64,000 bases of DNA from Streptomyces antibioticus (GCF_001514065.1 NZ_KQ948427.1:109794-173793); one strand, 5' to 3'. Positions 31,407 through 40,913 are shown, counted from the stretch's first letter. Program-made: numbers and translations. Notes: generated by a model from the sequence alone, not told the origin.

Positions 31407-32920
31407 GCGGCCGCCCTCCCCGTGGCTGCTGCCATCACGGTTTCCTCGGTTGCTTCGGAGCGCGGGATCTCGGCGGTGAGCCGGCCCTCGTGCATCACGA
31501 GCACGCGGTCGGCCATGCCGAGGATCTCGGGCAGGTCGGAGGAGATCATCAGTACGGCGACGCCGTCGGCGGCGAGTTCGCCGAGCAGCCGGTGCACCTC
31601 GGCCTTGGTGCCGACGTCGATGCCGCGGGTGGGCTCGTCGACGATCAGCACCTTGGGGCCGGTGGCGAGCCACTTGGCGAGGACGACCTTCTGCTGGTTG
31701 CCGCCGGACAGGGTGTTGACCGTGTCGGCGATGCGGGCGTACTTGACCTGGAGCTTGACGGCCCAGTCGAGGGACCGGCTGCGCTCGGCGCCGCGGTCCA
31801 TCAGGCCGGCCTTCACGGTCGTACGAAGTCCGGTGAGGCCGATGTTGCGCTCGATGGACATGTCCATCACCAGGCCCTGGGCGCGCCGGTCCTCGGGGAC
31901 GAGGGCGAGGCCCGCGGCCATGGCGGCGGAGGGGGCGCCGTTGGTCAGTGGCCTGCCGTCCACGGAGACATCGCCCGCGTCCCAGCGGTCGATGCCGAAG
32001 ACGGTCCGGGCGACCTCGGTGCGGCCGGCGCCGACGAGGCCGGCGAGGCCGACGATCTCACCGCGCCGCACCTGGAAGGAGACGTCGGTGAAGACACCCT
32101 CCCGGGTCAGGCGGTTCACCGTCAGGGCGACCTCGCCGGGGCGTACCTCCTGCTTCGGGTACAGCTCGTCGAGGTCGCGGCCGACCATGCGGCGCACGAG
32201 GTCGTCCTCGGTCATGCCGTCGATGGGCTCGCTGGAGATCCAGGCGCCGTCGCGGAGCGTGGTGACCCGTTGGCAGATCTGGAAGATCTCCTCCAGGCGG
32301 TGCGAGATGAACAGGACGGCCGCGCCCTGTTCGCGCAGGGTGCGCACGACGCCGAACAGGCGGGCCACCTCGCTGCCGGTGAGGGCGGCGGTCGGCTCGT
32401 CCATGATCAGGACGCGGGCCTCGAAGGAGAGCGCCTTGGCGATCTCGACGATCTGCTGGTCCGCGATGGACAGGCCTCGTGCGGGGCGGTCGGGGTCGAG
32501 CTCGACGCCGAGACGCCGCATCAGGGCGGCGGTGGCCGCGTGGGTGGCCTTGTGGTCGATCCGGCCGAGGGCCTTCCGGGGCTGACGTCCCATGAAGATG
32601 TTCTCGGCGATCGAGAGGTCGGGGAAGAGCGTGGGCTCCTGGTAGATCACGGCGATACCGGCGTCGCGGGCGTCGCCGGGGCCGTGGAAGACGACGGGCT
32701 CGCCGTCGAGGAGTACCTGACCGGCGTCCGGTCGGTGCACCCCGGCGAGGGTCTTGATGAGAGTCGACTTGCCCGCGCCGTTCTCGCCGGCGAGGGCGTG
32801 GACCTCGCCGGGCAACAGCTCCAGGGAGACGTCCCGCAGGGCGCGTACGGCTCCGAAGGACTTCGAGATGTCCTTGAGCGCCAGCACCGGGGCCGGTCCC
32901 GCATCGGACGGGTGGGTCAT
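31403..32920 (-). CDS. rhaT: Rhamnose ABC transporter ATP-binding protein (two ABC domains)
   Basis: 505 aa, with GAGGAG upstream of the ATG. Two tandem ABC domains as in sugar importers of the RbsA type. The first has Walker [13 protein letters not shown], signature [15 protein letters not shown] and Walker [12 protein letters not shown]. The second has a degenerate Walker A ([12 protein letters not shown]), signature [15 protein letters not shown] and [12 protein letters not shown]. The second site is probably catalytically weak, as usual in this family. First gene of the minus-strand rhamnose operon, directly behind the LacI-type operator. Confidence 0.92.
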   Translation of the reverse strand: MTHPSDAGPAPVLALKDISKSFGAVRALRDVSLELLPGEVHALAGENGAGKSTLIKTLAGVHRPDAGQVLLDGEPVVFHGPGDARDAGIAVIYQEPTLFPDLSIAENIFMGRQPRKALGRIDHKATHAATAALMRRLGVELDPDRPARGLSIADQQIVEIAKALSFEARVLIMDEPTAALTGSEVARLFGVVRTLREQGAAVLFISHRLEEIFQICQRVTTLRDGAWISSEPIDGMTEDDLVRRMVGRDLDELYPKQEVRPGEVALTVNRLTREGVFTDVSFQVRRGEIVGLAGLVGAGRTEVARTVFGIDRWDAGDVSVDGRPLTNGAPSAAMAAGLALVPEDRRAQGLVMDMSIERNIGLTGLRTTVKAGLMDRGAERSRSLDWAVKLQVKYARIADTVNTLSGGNQQKVVLAKWLATGPKVLIVDEPTRGIDVGTKAEVHRLLGELAADGVAVLMISSDLPEILGMADRVLVMHEGRLTAEIPRSEATEETVMAAATGRAAA

Positions 32921-32964
32921 GAGGGGCTCCTCGACAACGCCCGGGGACTGCCCTCACGGCGCCG

Positions 32965-32976
32965 TGAAAGGTTTCA
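32965..32976. promoter_or_regulatory. LacI-type operator of the rhaT operon
   Basis: TGAAAGGTTTCA, a palindrome with TGAA/TTCA ends, lies about 8-19 nt downstream of the predicted rhaT start point, a classic roadblock/repressor position. The same pattern (TGAATCGTTTCA) lies at the rhaI promoter. Confidence 0.65.
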
Positions 32977-32990
32977 ACTTGGTTGCCGGG

Positions 32991-33020
32991 ACGTTAGACA
33001 CGGCGCCCACATCGCGTCAA
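32991..33020 (-). promoter_or_regulatory. Predicted promoter of rhaTPQSM-bnr-lacI operon
   Basis: On the minus strand TTGACG (33020-33015), 18-nt spacer, TAACGT (32996-32991); start predicted near 32984. Confidence 0.5.
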
Positions 33021-33030
33021 TGGGTTCGTG

Positions 33031-33045
33031 TCGAAAAAATTTCGA
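33031..33045. promoter_or_regulatory. A/T-rich palindrome between divergent rhamnose promoters
   Basis: TCGAAAAAATTTCGA: perfect 6-bp arms TCGAAA/TTTCGA around AAA. The CGAAA-n-TTTCG type of palindrome is a known form of LacI-family site in sugar-hydrolase promoters of Streptomyces. It lies upstream of both promoters, so an activator or catabolite-control site is possible. Confidence 0.4.
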
Positions 33046-33094
33046 GACTCATAGGTCGCGGCCGAGTCACGAGCAACAGCCTTGGTCGCAGGGC

Positions 33095-33123
33095 TTGACA
33101 CCCCACCGGGCGCCTCATACTTT
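33095..33123 (+). promoter_or_regulatory. Predicted promoter of rhaI operon
   Basis: TTGACA (33095-33100), 17-nt spacer, TACTTT (33118-33123); start near 33130, directly abutting the operator. Confidence 0.55.
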
Positions 33124-33130
33124 CGCGTCT

Positions 33131-33142
33131 TGAATCGTTTCA
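33131..33142. promoter_or_regulatory. LacI-type operator of the rhaI operon
   Basis: TGAATCGTTTCA at about +1 to +12 of the predicted transcript. A second perfect palindrome, GAACCGGTTC (33147-33156), follows 4 nt later and could be a further half of a composite site. Confidence 0.65.
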
Positions 33143-33193
33143 CAGTGAACCGGTTCGGAAACCCTTCGGACCCGACGTCACAGGAGCCCTCAA

Positions 33194-34354
33194 GTGACCG
33201 AGCTCGCCGCGGTGAAGGCCGCGCTCAAGACCCAGGCAGTCGAGACGCCGTCGTGGGCGTACGGGAACTCGGGAACGCGCTTCAAGGTGTTCGCGCAACA
33301 GGGCGTCCCGCGTGATCCCTGGGAGAAGCTCGACGACGCCGCGCAGGTGCACGCCTTCACCGGGGTCGCGCCGACCGTGGCGCTGCACATCCCGTGGGAC
33401 AAGGTGGAGGACTATGCGGCGCTGGCGAAGCACGCGCAGGAGCGCGGGGTGAAGCTCGGCGCGATCAACTCCAACACCTTCCAGGACGACGACTACAAGC
33501 TGGGCAGCATCTGCCACCCGGATGCGGCGGTGCGCCGTAAGGCCGTCGATCACCTGTTGGAGTGCGTCGACATCATGGACGCGACCGGGTCGAAGGACCT
33601 GAAGCTGTGGTTCGCCGACGGCACGAACTATCCGGGGCAGGACGACATCCGGTCCCGGCAGGACCGGCTCGCCGAGGGCCTCGCCGAGGTGTACGAGCGG
33701 CTGGGTGACGGGCAGCGGATGCTGCTGGAGTACAAGTTCTTCGAGCCGGCCTTCTACTCGACGGACGTGCCGGACTGGGGGACGGCGTACGCCCACTGCC
33801 TCAAGCTCGGGGAGAAGGCGCAGGTCGTGGTCGACACGGGCCATCACGCGCCGGGGACCAACATCGAGTTCATCGTCGCGACGCTGCTGCGGGAGAACAA
33901 GCTCGGTGGGTTCGACTTCAACTCGCGGTTCTACGCGGACGACGACCTCATGGTCGGGGCCGCCGATCCGTTCCAGCTGTTCCGGATCATGTACGAGGTG
34001 GTGCGCGGGGGTGGGTTCACGCCCGGGGTCGCGTTCATGCTCGACCAGTGCCACAACATCGAGGCGAAGATTCCGGCGATCATCCGGTCGGTGATGAACG
34101 TGCAGGAGGCCACGGCGAAGGCGTTGCTGGTCGACCGGGATGCGTTGTCTGCTGCGCAGGCTTCGGGGGATGTGCTTGAGGCCAACGCCGTGATCATGGA
34201 TGCGTACAACACGGATGTGCGACCGCTTCTGCGGGAGGTGCGGGAGGAATTGGGGTTGGATGCCGACCCCATTGCTGCGTACCGGCGATCCGGGTGGGCC
34301 GAGAAGATCGTGGCTGAGCGAGTGGGTGGGCAGCAGGCCGGGTGGGGGGCGTAA
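33194..34354 (+). CDS. rhaI: L-rhamnose isomerase (TIM-barrel type)
   Basis: 386 aa from a GTG behind CAGGAG. Xylose-isomerase-like TIM barrel of the Pseudomonas/rhizobial L-rhamnose isomerase type. Expected metal ligands and active-site stretches are visible: [44 protein letters not shown] (glutamate), [13 protein letters not shown] (aspartate, histidines) and [16 protein letters not shown] (aspartates). Converts L-rhamnose to L-rhamnulose. First gene of the plus-strand operon. Confidence 0.93.
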   Translation: MTELAAVKAALKTQAVETPSWAYGNSGTRFKVFAQQGVPRDPWEKLDDAAQVHAFTGVAPTVALHIPWDKVEDYAALAKHAQERGVKLGAINSNTFQDDDYKLGSICHPDAAVRRKAVDHLLECVDIMDATGSKDLKLWFADGTNYPGQDDIRSRQDRLAEGLAEVYERLGDGQRMLLEYKFFEPAFYSTDVPDWGTAYAHCLKLGEKAQVVVDTGHHAPGTNIEFIVATLLRENKLGGFDFNSRFYADDDLMVGAADPFQLFRIMYEVVRGGGFTPGVAFMLDQCHNIEAKIPAIIRSVMNVQEATAKALLVDRDALSAAQASGDVLEANAVIMDAYNTDVRPLLREVREELGLDADPIAAYRRSGWAEKIVAERVGGQQAGWGA

Positions 34355-34396
34355 ACGTCTGCCGGGTTCTGTCGTATGCGGGGTGCGGGCCGGTTC

Positions 34397-34426
34397 GTGG
34401 CTGGTCGCGCAGTTCCCCGCGCCCCT
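34397..34426. repeat. Streptomyces intergenic repeat, copy 2 (inverted)
   Basis: Exact reverse complement over 30 nt of the element at 29314-29343, here in the 109-nt gap between rhaI and rhaEW. Reads GTGGCTGGTCGCGCAGTTCC at its left end. Confidence 0.85.
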
Positions 34427-34463
34427 TGGAAACGCATCCCCTCTTTAAAAGGATCTGGAAGTC

Positions 34464-36503
34464 ATGGCAATCCATCCCGAAGCTGCTGCCCTCCTCTCCC
34501 GCTCCCACCGGCTCGGTGCCGACCCCCGTAACACCAACTACGCCGGTGGCAACGCGTCGGCGAAAGGTATCGACAGTGATCCCGTCACCGGGGGTGATGT
34601 GGAGCTGATGTGGGTCAAGGGGTCCGGTGGGGATCTCGGGACGCTGACCGAGGCGGGGCTTGCCGTGTTGCGGCTGGATCGGCTGCGGGCGCTCGTCGAT
34701 GTCTACCCGGGTGTCGAGCGCGAGGACGAGATGGTCGCCGCGTTCGACTACTGCCTGCACGGCAAGGGCGGGGCCGCTCCCTCCATCGACACCGCGATGC
34801 ACGGACTCGTCGACGCCGCGCACGTCGATCATCTGCACCCGGACTCCGGGATCGCGCTGGCCTGTGCGGCGGACGGCGAGAAGCTGACCGCCGAGTGCTT
34901 CGGCGACACCGTGGCCTGGGTGCCGTGGCGGCGGCCCGGGTTCCAGCTGGGGCTGGACATCGCCGCGATCAAGGAGGCCAACCCACAGGCGATCGGTGTC
35001 GTCCTGGGCGGGCACGGCATCACGGCGTGGGGCGCCACCGCCGAGGAGTGCGAGCGGAACTCGCTGCACATCATCCGGACGGCCGAGAAGTTTCTGGAGG
35101 AACGCGGCAAGGCCGAGCCCTTCGGGCCGGTGATCGAGGGGTACGAGGCTCTCGGCGAGCGTGAGCGACGCCAGCGGGCCGCCGCGCTGGCTCCCCACGT
35201 ACGGGCCATCGCCTCGCAGGACCGGCCCCAGGTCGGGCACTTCAACGACTCGGACGTGGTGCTGGAGTTCCTGGCCCGTGCCGAGCACCCGCGGCTCGCC
35301 GCGCTGGGCACCTCCTGCCCTGACCACTTCCTGCGCACCAAGGTGGCCCCGCTCGTCCTCGACCTGCCTCCGACGGCTCCCCTGGAGGAGGTCGTCGCGC
35401 GGCTCGGCGAACTGCACGCCGCCTACCGTGAGGAGTACGCCGCCTACTACCAGCGGCACGCGCTGCCCGACTCCCCCGCGATGCGCGGTGCGGACCCGGC
35501 GATCGTGCTGATCCCGGGGGTCGGGATGTTCTCCTTCGGGAAGGACAAGCAGACCGCCCGGGTCGCCGGCGAGTTCTACGTCAACGCGATCAATGTGATG
35601 CGGGGCGCCGAGGCCGTGTCGTCGTACGCGCCGATCGAGGAGTCCGAGAAGTTCCGCATCGAGTACTGGGCCCTTGAGGAGGCCAAGCTCCAGCGGATGC
35701 CGAAGCCGAAGCCGCTGGCCACCCGGGTCGCGCTGGTGACGGGTGCGGGCAGCGGGATCGGCAAGGCGATCGCGCAGCGGCTGGTCGCCGAGGGTGCGTG
35801 CGTCGTCATCGCCGATCTCCATGCCGAGAACGCCGCTGCCGTCGCCGAGGAACTCGGTGGGCCCGACAAGGCCGTCGCCGTCACCGTCGACGTGACCTCC
35901 GAGGAGCAGATCGCCGACGCCTTCAAGGCGGCCGTGCTCGCCTTCGGCGGGGTGGACCTGGTCGTCAACAACGCCGGGATCTCCATCTCCAAGCCGCTGC
36001 TGGAGACGTCGAGCAAGGACTGGGACCTCCAGCACGACATCATGGCCCGTGGCTCCTTCCTCGTCTCCCGCGAGGCGGCCCGGGTGATGATCGCGCAGCG
36101 ACTGGGCGGCGACATCGTCTACATCGCCTCCAAGAACGCCGTGTTCGCCGGTCCCAACAACATCGCCTACTCCGCCACCAAGGCCGACCAGGCCCACCAA
36201 GTGCGTCTGCTGGCGGCCGAGTTGGGTGAGCACGGCATTCGCGTCAACGGCGTCAACCCGGACGGTGTGGTGCGCGGTTCCGGGATCTTCGCCGGTGGCT
36301 GGGGTGCCCAGCGGGCGGCCGTGTACGGCGTGGCGGAGGAGAAGCTGGGCGAGTTCTACGCGCAGCGGACCATCCTCAAGCGCGAGGTGCTGCCGGAGCA
36401 CGTCGCCAACGCGGTCTTCGCGCTGACCGGTGGGGAGTTGACCCACACCACCGGTCTGCATGTCCCCGTCGACGCCGGCGTCGCGGCCGCCTTCCTGCGG
36501 TGA
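34464..36503 (+). CDS. rhaEW: Bifunctional rhamnulose-1-phosphate aldolase / L-lactaldehyde dehydrogenase
   Basis: 679 aa. Residues 1-400 form a class II aldolase/adducin domain (zinc site DHLHPDSGIALA, late GGHGITAWGATAEE). Residues 420-679 form an SDR (VTGAGSGIGKAIA at about 427, NNAGIS at about 503, YSATKAD at about 569, INGVNPDGVVRGS). The aldolase cuts rhamnulose-1-phosphate to dihydroxyacetone phosphate and L-lactaldehyde; the dehydrogenase oxidises the latter to L-lactate. The fusion has been described as RhaEW in other bacteria. RBS AAAAGGA. Stop overlaps the kinase start (GTGA). Confidence 0.92.
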   Translation: MAIHPEAAALLSRSHRLGADPRNTNYAGGNASAKGIDSDPVTGGDVELMWVKGSGGDLGTLTEAGLAVLRLDRLRALVDVYPGVEREDEMVAAFDYCLHGKGGAAPSIDTAMHGLVDAAHVDHLHPDSGIALACAADGEKLTAECFGDTVAWVPWRRPGFQLGLDIAAIKEANPQAIGVVLGGHGITAWGATAEECERNSLHIIRTAEKFLEERGKAEPFGPVIEGYEALGERERRQRAAALAPHVRAIASQDRPQVGHFNDSDVVLEFLARAEHPRLAALGTSCPDHFLRTKVAPLVLDLPPTAPLEEVVARLGELHAAYREEYAAYYQRHALPDSPAMRGADPAIVLIPGVGMFSFGKDKQTARVAGEFYVNAINVMRGAEAVSSYAPIEESEKFRIEYWALEEAKLQRMPKPKPLATRVALVTGAGSGIGKAIAQRLVAEGACVVIADLHAENAAAVAEELGGPDKAVAVTVDVTSEEQIADAFKAAVLAFGGVDLVVNNAGISISKPLLETSSKDWDLQHDIMARGSFLVSREAARVMIAQRLGGDIVYIASKNAVFAGPNNIAYSATKADQAHQVRLLAAELGEHGIRVNGVNPDGVVRGSGIFAGGWGAQRAAVYGVAEEKLGEFYAQRTILKREVLPEHVANAVFALTGGELTHTTGLHVPVDAGVAAAFLR

Positions 36504-37939
36504 GCGCGCTCGTGAAGTCGTACGCCGCGGTCGACCTCGGCGCGTCCAGCGGGCGTGTCATGGTCGGCCGCGTCGGCCCCGACAGCGTGGAGCTGGCCGA
36601 GGCGCACCGATTCGCGAACCGGCCGGTGCGGGTTCCGGAGGGGCTGCGCTGGGACGTTCTCTCGTTGTACGCCGGGGTGTTGGACGGGCTGAGAGCGGCA
36701 GGGCAGGTGGACTCCGTCGGCATCGACAGCTGGGCCGTGGACTACGGCCTGCTGGACGCCGACGGGGCGCTGCTCGGCAACCCGGTGCACTATCGCGACT
36801 CCCGTACCGAGGGTGTCGCGGAGAAGGTGTGGGCGACCGTGCCGGCGGCGGAGCTGTACGCCGCGACCGGTTTGCAGTACGCGCCGTTCAACACGCTGTA
36901 CCAGCTGACGGCCGATCATCTCGCGGGTGCCGAGCGCCTGTTGATGATCCCTGATCTGCTGACGTACTGGCTCACCGGCGAGCAGGGCACCGAACTCACC
37001 AACGCCTCCACCACCCAGCTCATCGATCCCCGGACGCGCGAGTGGTCGTACGACATCGCCTCCCGGCTGGGGATCGACCTCGGGCTGTTCGCGCCGCTGC
37101 GGCGGCCCGGTGACCCTGCCGGGGTGCTGCGGCCCGAGGTGCTGGAGGAGACGGGGCTGCGCGGGCCGGTGCCGGTGACGACCGTCGGTTCGCACGACAC
37201 CGCGTCCGCGGTGGCCGCCGTCCCGGCCACGGCCGGCGAACGGTTCGCGTACATCTGCACCGGCACCTGGTCGCTGGCGGGGCTCGAACTCGACGCCCCC
37301 GTACTGACGGAGGAGAGCCGGGCCGCCAACTTCACCAATGAGCTGGGGCTCGACGGTACGGTCCGTTATCTGCGCAACATCATGGGGCTGTGGCTGCTCC
37401 AGGAGTGTGTACGGGCCTGGGGCGAGCCGGAGTTGGGGGCGCTGCTCCTCGACGCGGCGAAGGCGCCGGCGCTGCGGTCGGTGGTGGACGCCTCCGATCC
37501 GGTGTTCCTTGCGCCGGGCCGGATGCCGGAGCGTATCGCCGAGGCGTGCCGTGCCTCGGGGCAGCCGGTGCCCCGGACGCCCGGGGAGATCACGCGCTGC
37601 ATCCTCGACTCGCTGGCGCTCGCGCACCGCAAGGCGATCGAGGAGGCCGGGCGGCTTGCCGACCGTCCCGTCGACGTCGTGCACATCGTCGGCGGCGGCA
37701 CCCGCAACGCGCTGCTGTGCCGGCTGACCGCCGACGCCTGTGGGCTGCCGGTGGTGGCGGGTCCGACGGAGGCCGCGGCCCTCGGGAACGTGCTGGTCCA
37801 GGCACGGACGCACGGGCTGGTCGGCGACCTCGCGGACGGGCGGGCGCTGCTCACCCGTACCCAGCCGCTGACCCGGTACGAGCCCCAGGGTGACACGGCG
37901 CCGTGGCGCGCGGCGGAGGCCCGGCTCGCCACAGGGTGA
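36500..37939 (+). CDS. rhaB: Rhamnulokinase
   Basis: 479 aa, FGGY-family kinase. N-terminal phosphate loop YAAVDLGASSGRVMVG, SVGIDSWAVDYGLLD with the catalytic aspartate, YRDSRTEGV, ICTGTWSLAGLELD, and the C-terminal ATP motif IVGGGTRNALLCRLTADACGLPV. Phosphorylates L-rhamnulose at C1. The GTG start overlaps the rhaEW stop, coupling kinase and aldolase synthesis; the aldolase thus precedes its substrate-making kinase in the operon. About 70 nt separate it from lutA. Confidence 0.93.
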   Translation: MSALVKSYAAVDLGASSGRVMVGRVGPDSVELAEAHRFANRPVRVPEGLRWDVLSLYAGVLDGLRAAGQVDSVGIDSWAVDYGLLDADGALLGNPVHYRDSRTEGVAEKVWATVPAAELYAATGLQYAPFNTLYQLTADHLAGAERLLMIPDLLTYWLTGEQGTELTNASTTQLIDPRTREWSYDIASRLGIDLGLFAPLRRPGDPAGVLRPEVLEETGLRGPVPVTTVGSHDTASAVAAVPATAGERFAYICTGTWSLAGLELDAPVLTEESRAANFTNELGLDGTVRYLRNIMGLWLLQECVRAWGEPELGALLLDAAKAPALRSVVDASDPVFLAPGRMPERIAEACRASGQPVPRTPGEITRCILDSLALAHRKAIEEAGRLADRPVDVVHIVGGGTRNALLCRLTADACGLPVVAGPTEAAALGNVLVQARTHGLVGDLADGRALLTRTQPLTRYEPQGDTAPWRAAEARLATG

Positions 37940-38011
37940 GCGGGGGTCTCCCCTCGGCGACGAGTCCGCATTACCCTGCACTCATCCGATGATCGATCAC
38001 AAGGAGCCGCG

Positions 38012-38767
38012 ATGCGTGTCGCCCTGTTCCTGACCTGTGTCAACGACACGCTCTATCCGGACACCGGCCGCGCCGTGGTGAAACTGCTGACCAGGCTGGG
38101 CGTCGAGGTCGATTTCCCGATGGCCCAGACCTGCTGCGGGCAGGCTCACTACAACACCGGCTATCGCCATGAGACGGAGCCGATGGCCCGGCATTTCTCC
38201 GATGTCTTCGGGGAGTACGAGGCGATCGTCACGCCGTCCGGTTCGTGCGGGGCGATGGTGCGGGAGCTGTATCCGCGGCTGGGCGAGCGGGCGCGGGCGG
38301 AGGGGCGTGGGGACGGGCTCGCGACCGCGCTGGCGCCCGTGGTGCCGAAGACGTACGAGCTCACGGAGTTTCTGGTGGACGTGCTGGGGGTGACCGACGT
38401 GGGCGCCTACTACCCGCACAAGGTGACCTACCACCCGACCTGTCACGGACTGCGCGGACTGGGGCTCGGTGACCGGCCCCGGCGGCTGCTCCAGGCCGTG
38501 AAGGGGCTGGAGTTGGCGGAGCTTCCGGGGGCGGAGGAGTGCTGCGGTTTCGGCGGCACCTTCTCCGTGAAGAACTCCGACGTCTCGGCGGCGATGGGCG
38601 CGGACAAAGTGCGCAACGCCGAGTCGACGGGTGCCGAGGTGCTGTGCGCGGCCGACAACTCCTGTCTGATGCACATCGGCGGCACCATGAGCCGACTCAA
38701 GGTGGACATGCGGCCGGTGCACATCGCGGAGATCCTGGCGAGCACGGAGGAGGAGCCGGCGGCATGA
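38012..38767 (+). CDS. lutA: L-lactate oxidation protein LutA (CCG-domain (Fe-S)-binding)
   Basis: 251 aa, with AAGGAG before the ATG. Two CCG domains: AQTCCGQAHYNTG and EECCGFGGTFSVK, with extra cysteines (VNDT-preceding C, GSCGAM, THPTC-like YHPTCHG, NSCLMHIGG). This is LldE/LutA, one subunit of the NAD-independent L-lactate dehydrogenase complex made by lutABC. It may start its own operon or continue from rhaB; L-lactate is the end product of the RhaEW reaction, which links the two operons metabolically. Confidence 0.92.
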   Translation: MRVALFLTCVNDTLYPDTGRAVVKLLTRLGVEVDFPMAQTCCGQAHYNTGYRHETEPMARHFSDVFGEYEAIVTPSGSCGAMVRELYPRLGERARAEGRGDGLATALAPVVPKTYELTEFLVDVLGVTDVGAYYPHKVTYHPTCHGLRGLGLGDRPRRLLQAVKGLELAELPGAEECCGFGGTFSVKNSDVSAAMGADKVRNAESTGAEVLCAADNSCLMHIGGTMSRLKVDMRPVHIAEILASTEEEPAA

Positions 38768-40239
38768 GCGGGACCTTTGTAGGGATGCCGGCCTTCCCGA
38801 AAGCCGCGCACGAAGCGGTCAACAACCCGACCCTGCGCGGCAATCTGCGCCACGCCACGCACACGATCCGCGCCAAGCGCGAGAAGGCCGTCGCCGAGGT
38901 CTCCGACTGGGCCGAGCTGCGCGAGGCGGGCAAGCGGATCAAGGACCACACCCTCCGTCATCTCGACGACTACCTAGTCCAGTTGGAGGAGTCGGTGACG
39001 GCGGCGGGCGGCATCGTCCACTGGGCGGCCGACGCCGAGGAGGCCAACCGGATCGTCACCGAACTGGTCAAGGCCACCGGCGAGTCGGAGGTCGTGAAGG
39101 TCAAGTCGATGGCCACGCAGGAGATCGGGCTCAACGAGGCGCTGGAGGAGGCGGGCATCCGCGCCTACGAGACCGATCTCGCCGAGCTCATCGTGCAGTT
39201 GGGCAAGGACCGGCCCTCGCACATCCTCGTTCCGGCCATCCACCGCAACCGGGGCGAGATCCGGGACATCTTCGAGCGGGAGATGAGCGAGTGGGGGCGC
39301 CCGGCCCCCCAGGGCCTCACCGACACGCCCGCCGAACTCGCCGAGGCCGCCCGCCTCCACCTCCGCGAGAAGTTCCTGCGCGCCAAGGTCGGCATCTCCG
39401 GCGCCAACTTCATGGTCGCCGAGACCGGCACCCTGGTGGTCGTCGAGTCCGAGGGCAACGGACGGATGTGTCTGACCCTGCCCGAGACGCTGATCTCGGT
39501 CGTCGGCATCGAGAAGATCGTGCCCACCTGGCAGGACCTGGAGGTCTTCCTCCAGACCCTCCCCCGCTCCTCGACCGCCGAGCGCATGAACCCGTACACG
39601 TCGACGTGGACCGGCACCACCGACGGCGACGGACCGAAGACCTTCCACCTGGTGCTCCTGGACAACGGCCGCACCGACACCCTCGCCGACGAGGTCGGCC
39701 GCCAGGCCCTGCGCTGCATCCGCTGCTCGGCCTGTCTGAACGTCTGCCCGGTCTACGAGCGGGCCGGCGGCCACGCCTACGGCTCGGTGTACCCGGGCCC
39801 GATCGGCGCCATCCTCAGCCCCCAACTCCGGGGCACGACAAGCGAGATCGACGCCTCCCTGCCGTACGCCTCGTCGCTGTGCGGTGCCTGCTACGAGGTG
39901 TGCCCGGTCGCCATCGACATCCCCGAGGTGCTGGTGCATCTGCGGGAGCGGGTCGTGCAGGGCGGTGAGGTGACGCGCGAGGGCAACAAGGTGGTGCTCA
40001 AGCCGGCCAAGGGGCATGCCGCCGAGCGGGCGGCGATGCGGGCGGCCCGCTGGGCGTTCGCGCGCCCCGGCGCGGTGCGCGCGGGCCAGCGCCTCGCCTC
40101 CCGCACCCGTCGGCTGCATCCGCGCCGTCTGCCGCTGCCGGGTCCCGGCAAGGCGTGGAGCGAGACACGGGATCTGCCACCCGTGCCCGCGGAGCCGTTC
40201 CGTGACTGGTGGCAGCGGACTCAGGGCAGTGCCAAGTGA
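38764..40239 (+). CDS. lutB: L-lactate oxidation iron-sulfur protein LutB
   Basis: 491 aa; ATGA overlap with lutA. An N-terminal LUD domain (about 60-300, ILVPAIHRNRGEIRDIF, MVAETGTLVVVESEGNGRMCLTLP) is followed by two 4Fe-4S clusters, CIRCSACLNVCP at about 319 and CGACYEVCP at about 373, and a basic C-terminal tail. LldF/LutB carries electrons from L-lactate oxidation towards the respiratory chain together with LutA and LutC. Confidence 0.93.
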   Translation: MSGTFVGMPAFPKAAHEAVNNPTLRGNLRHATHTIRAKREKAVAEVSDWAELREAGKRIKDHTLRHLDDYLVQLEESVTAAGGIVHWAADAEEANRIVTELVKATGESEVVKVKSMATQEIGLNEALEEAGIRAYETDLAELIVQLGKDRPSHILVPAIHRNRGEIRDIFEREMSEWGRPAPQGLTDTPAELAEAARLHLREKFLRAKVGISGANFMVAETGTLVVVESEGNGRMCLTLPETLISVVGIEKIVPTWQDLEVFLQTLPRSSTAERMNPYTSTWTGTTDGDGPKTFHLVLLDNGRTDTLADEVGRQALRCIRCSACLNVCPVYERAGGHAYGSVYPGPIGAILSPQLRGTTSEIDASLPYASSLCGACYEVCPVAIDIPEVLVHLRERVVQGGEVTREGNKVVLKPAKGHAAERAAMRAARWAFARPGAVRAGQRLASRTRRLHPRRLPLPGPGKAWSETRDLPPVPAEPFRDWWQRTQGSAK

Positions 40240-40913
40240 GCAGCAGGGAACGGATTCTGGGCCGGGTGCGGCGCGCGCTGGCCGACGCCCCGGGCGAGAA
40301 CACGCCGATCGAGCGCACGTATCTGCGCGAGCACGGTGACCGCAGTGTCGAGGAGACCACCGAACTCCTCGCCGAGAACCTCGCCGACTACCGTGCGATC
40401 GTGCACCGTTGCTCCCCGGACGACCTCGCGGTGACGCTCGCGGGGATGCTGGCCGCGCGCGGCGCGAAGACGGTGCTCGTGCCGCCGGGGCTCGACCCGG
40501 CGTGGCTCGCGGACGCCGACGCCGAGCAGGTCCCCGACCGGCCGGAGAGCACCCCGCACGAACTGGACCGGATCGACAGCGTGGTCACGGCCTGCGCGGT
40601 GGCCGTCGCCGAGACCGGCACGATCGTGCTGGACTGCGGCCCGGACCAGGGCCGCCGCCGGATCACGCTGGTTCCCGACCACCACATCTGTGTCGTCCGG
40701 GTCCCGGACCAGGTCGTCGGCTCGGTGCCGCAGGCCCTCGAACGCCTCGACCCGCTCCGCCCGTTGACGTGGATCTCCGGTCCTTCGGCGACCAGTGACA
40801 TCGAGCTGGACCGGGTGGAGGGGGTGCACGGTCCGCGCGCCCTGGAGGTGGTGCTGGTCGGCGCTCAGCCCGGCGCGGAGGCCAACCCGCCGCAGGAGGT
40901 CCCTTCGGCGTAG
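40236..40913 (+). CDS. lutC: L-lactate oxidation protein LutC (LUD domain)
   Basis: 225 aa from a GTG that overlaps the lutB stop (GTGA). LUD-domain core ACAVAVAETGTIVLDCGPDQGRRRITLVPDHHICVV and the C-terminal WISGPSATSDIELDRVEGVHGP, which is diagnostic for LldG/YkgG/LutC. Third subunit of the L-lactate oxidising complex. The operon ends here; 63 nt follow before the damaged ABC ATPase gene. Confidence 0.93.
   Translation: MSSRERILGRVRRALADAPGENTPIERTYLREHGDRSVEETTELLAENLADYRAIVHRCSPDDLAVTLAGMLAARGAKTVLVPPGLDPAWLADADAEQVPDRPESTPHELDRIDSVVTACAVAVAETGTIVLDCGPDQGRRRITLVPDHHICVVRVPDQVVGSVPQALERLDPLRPLTWISGPSATSDIELDRVEGVHGPRALEVVLVGAQPGAEANPPQEVPSA

Noticed and set aside
32921-33193. Riboswitch or attenuator ahead of rhaI
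   Set aside because: The region is explained by two promoters and palindromic operators; the rhaI leader is only about 60 nt and shows no stable nested fold.
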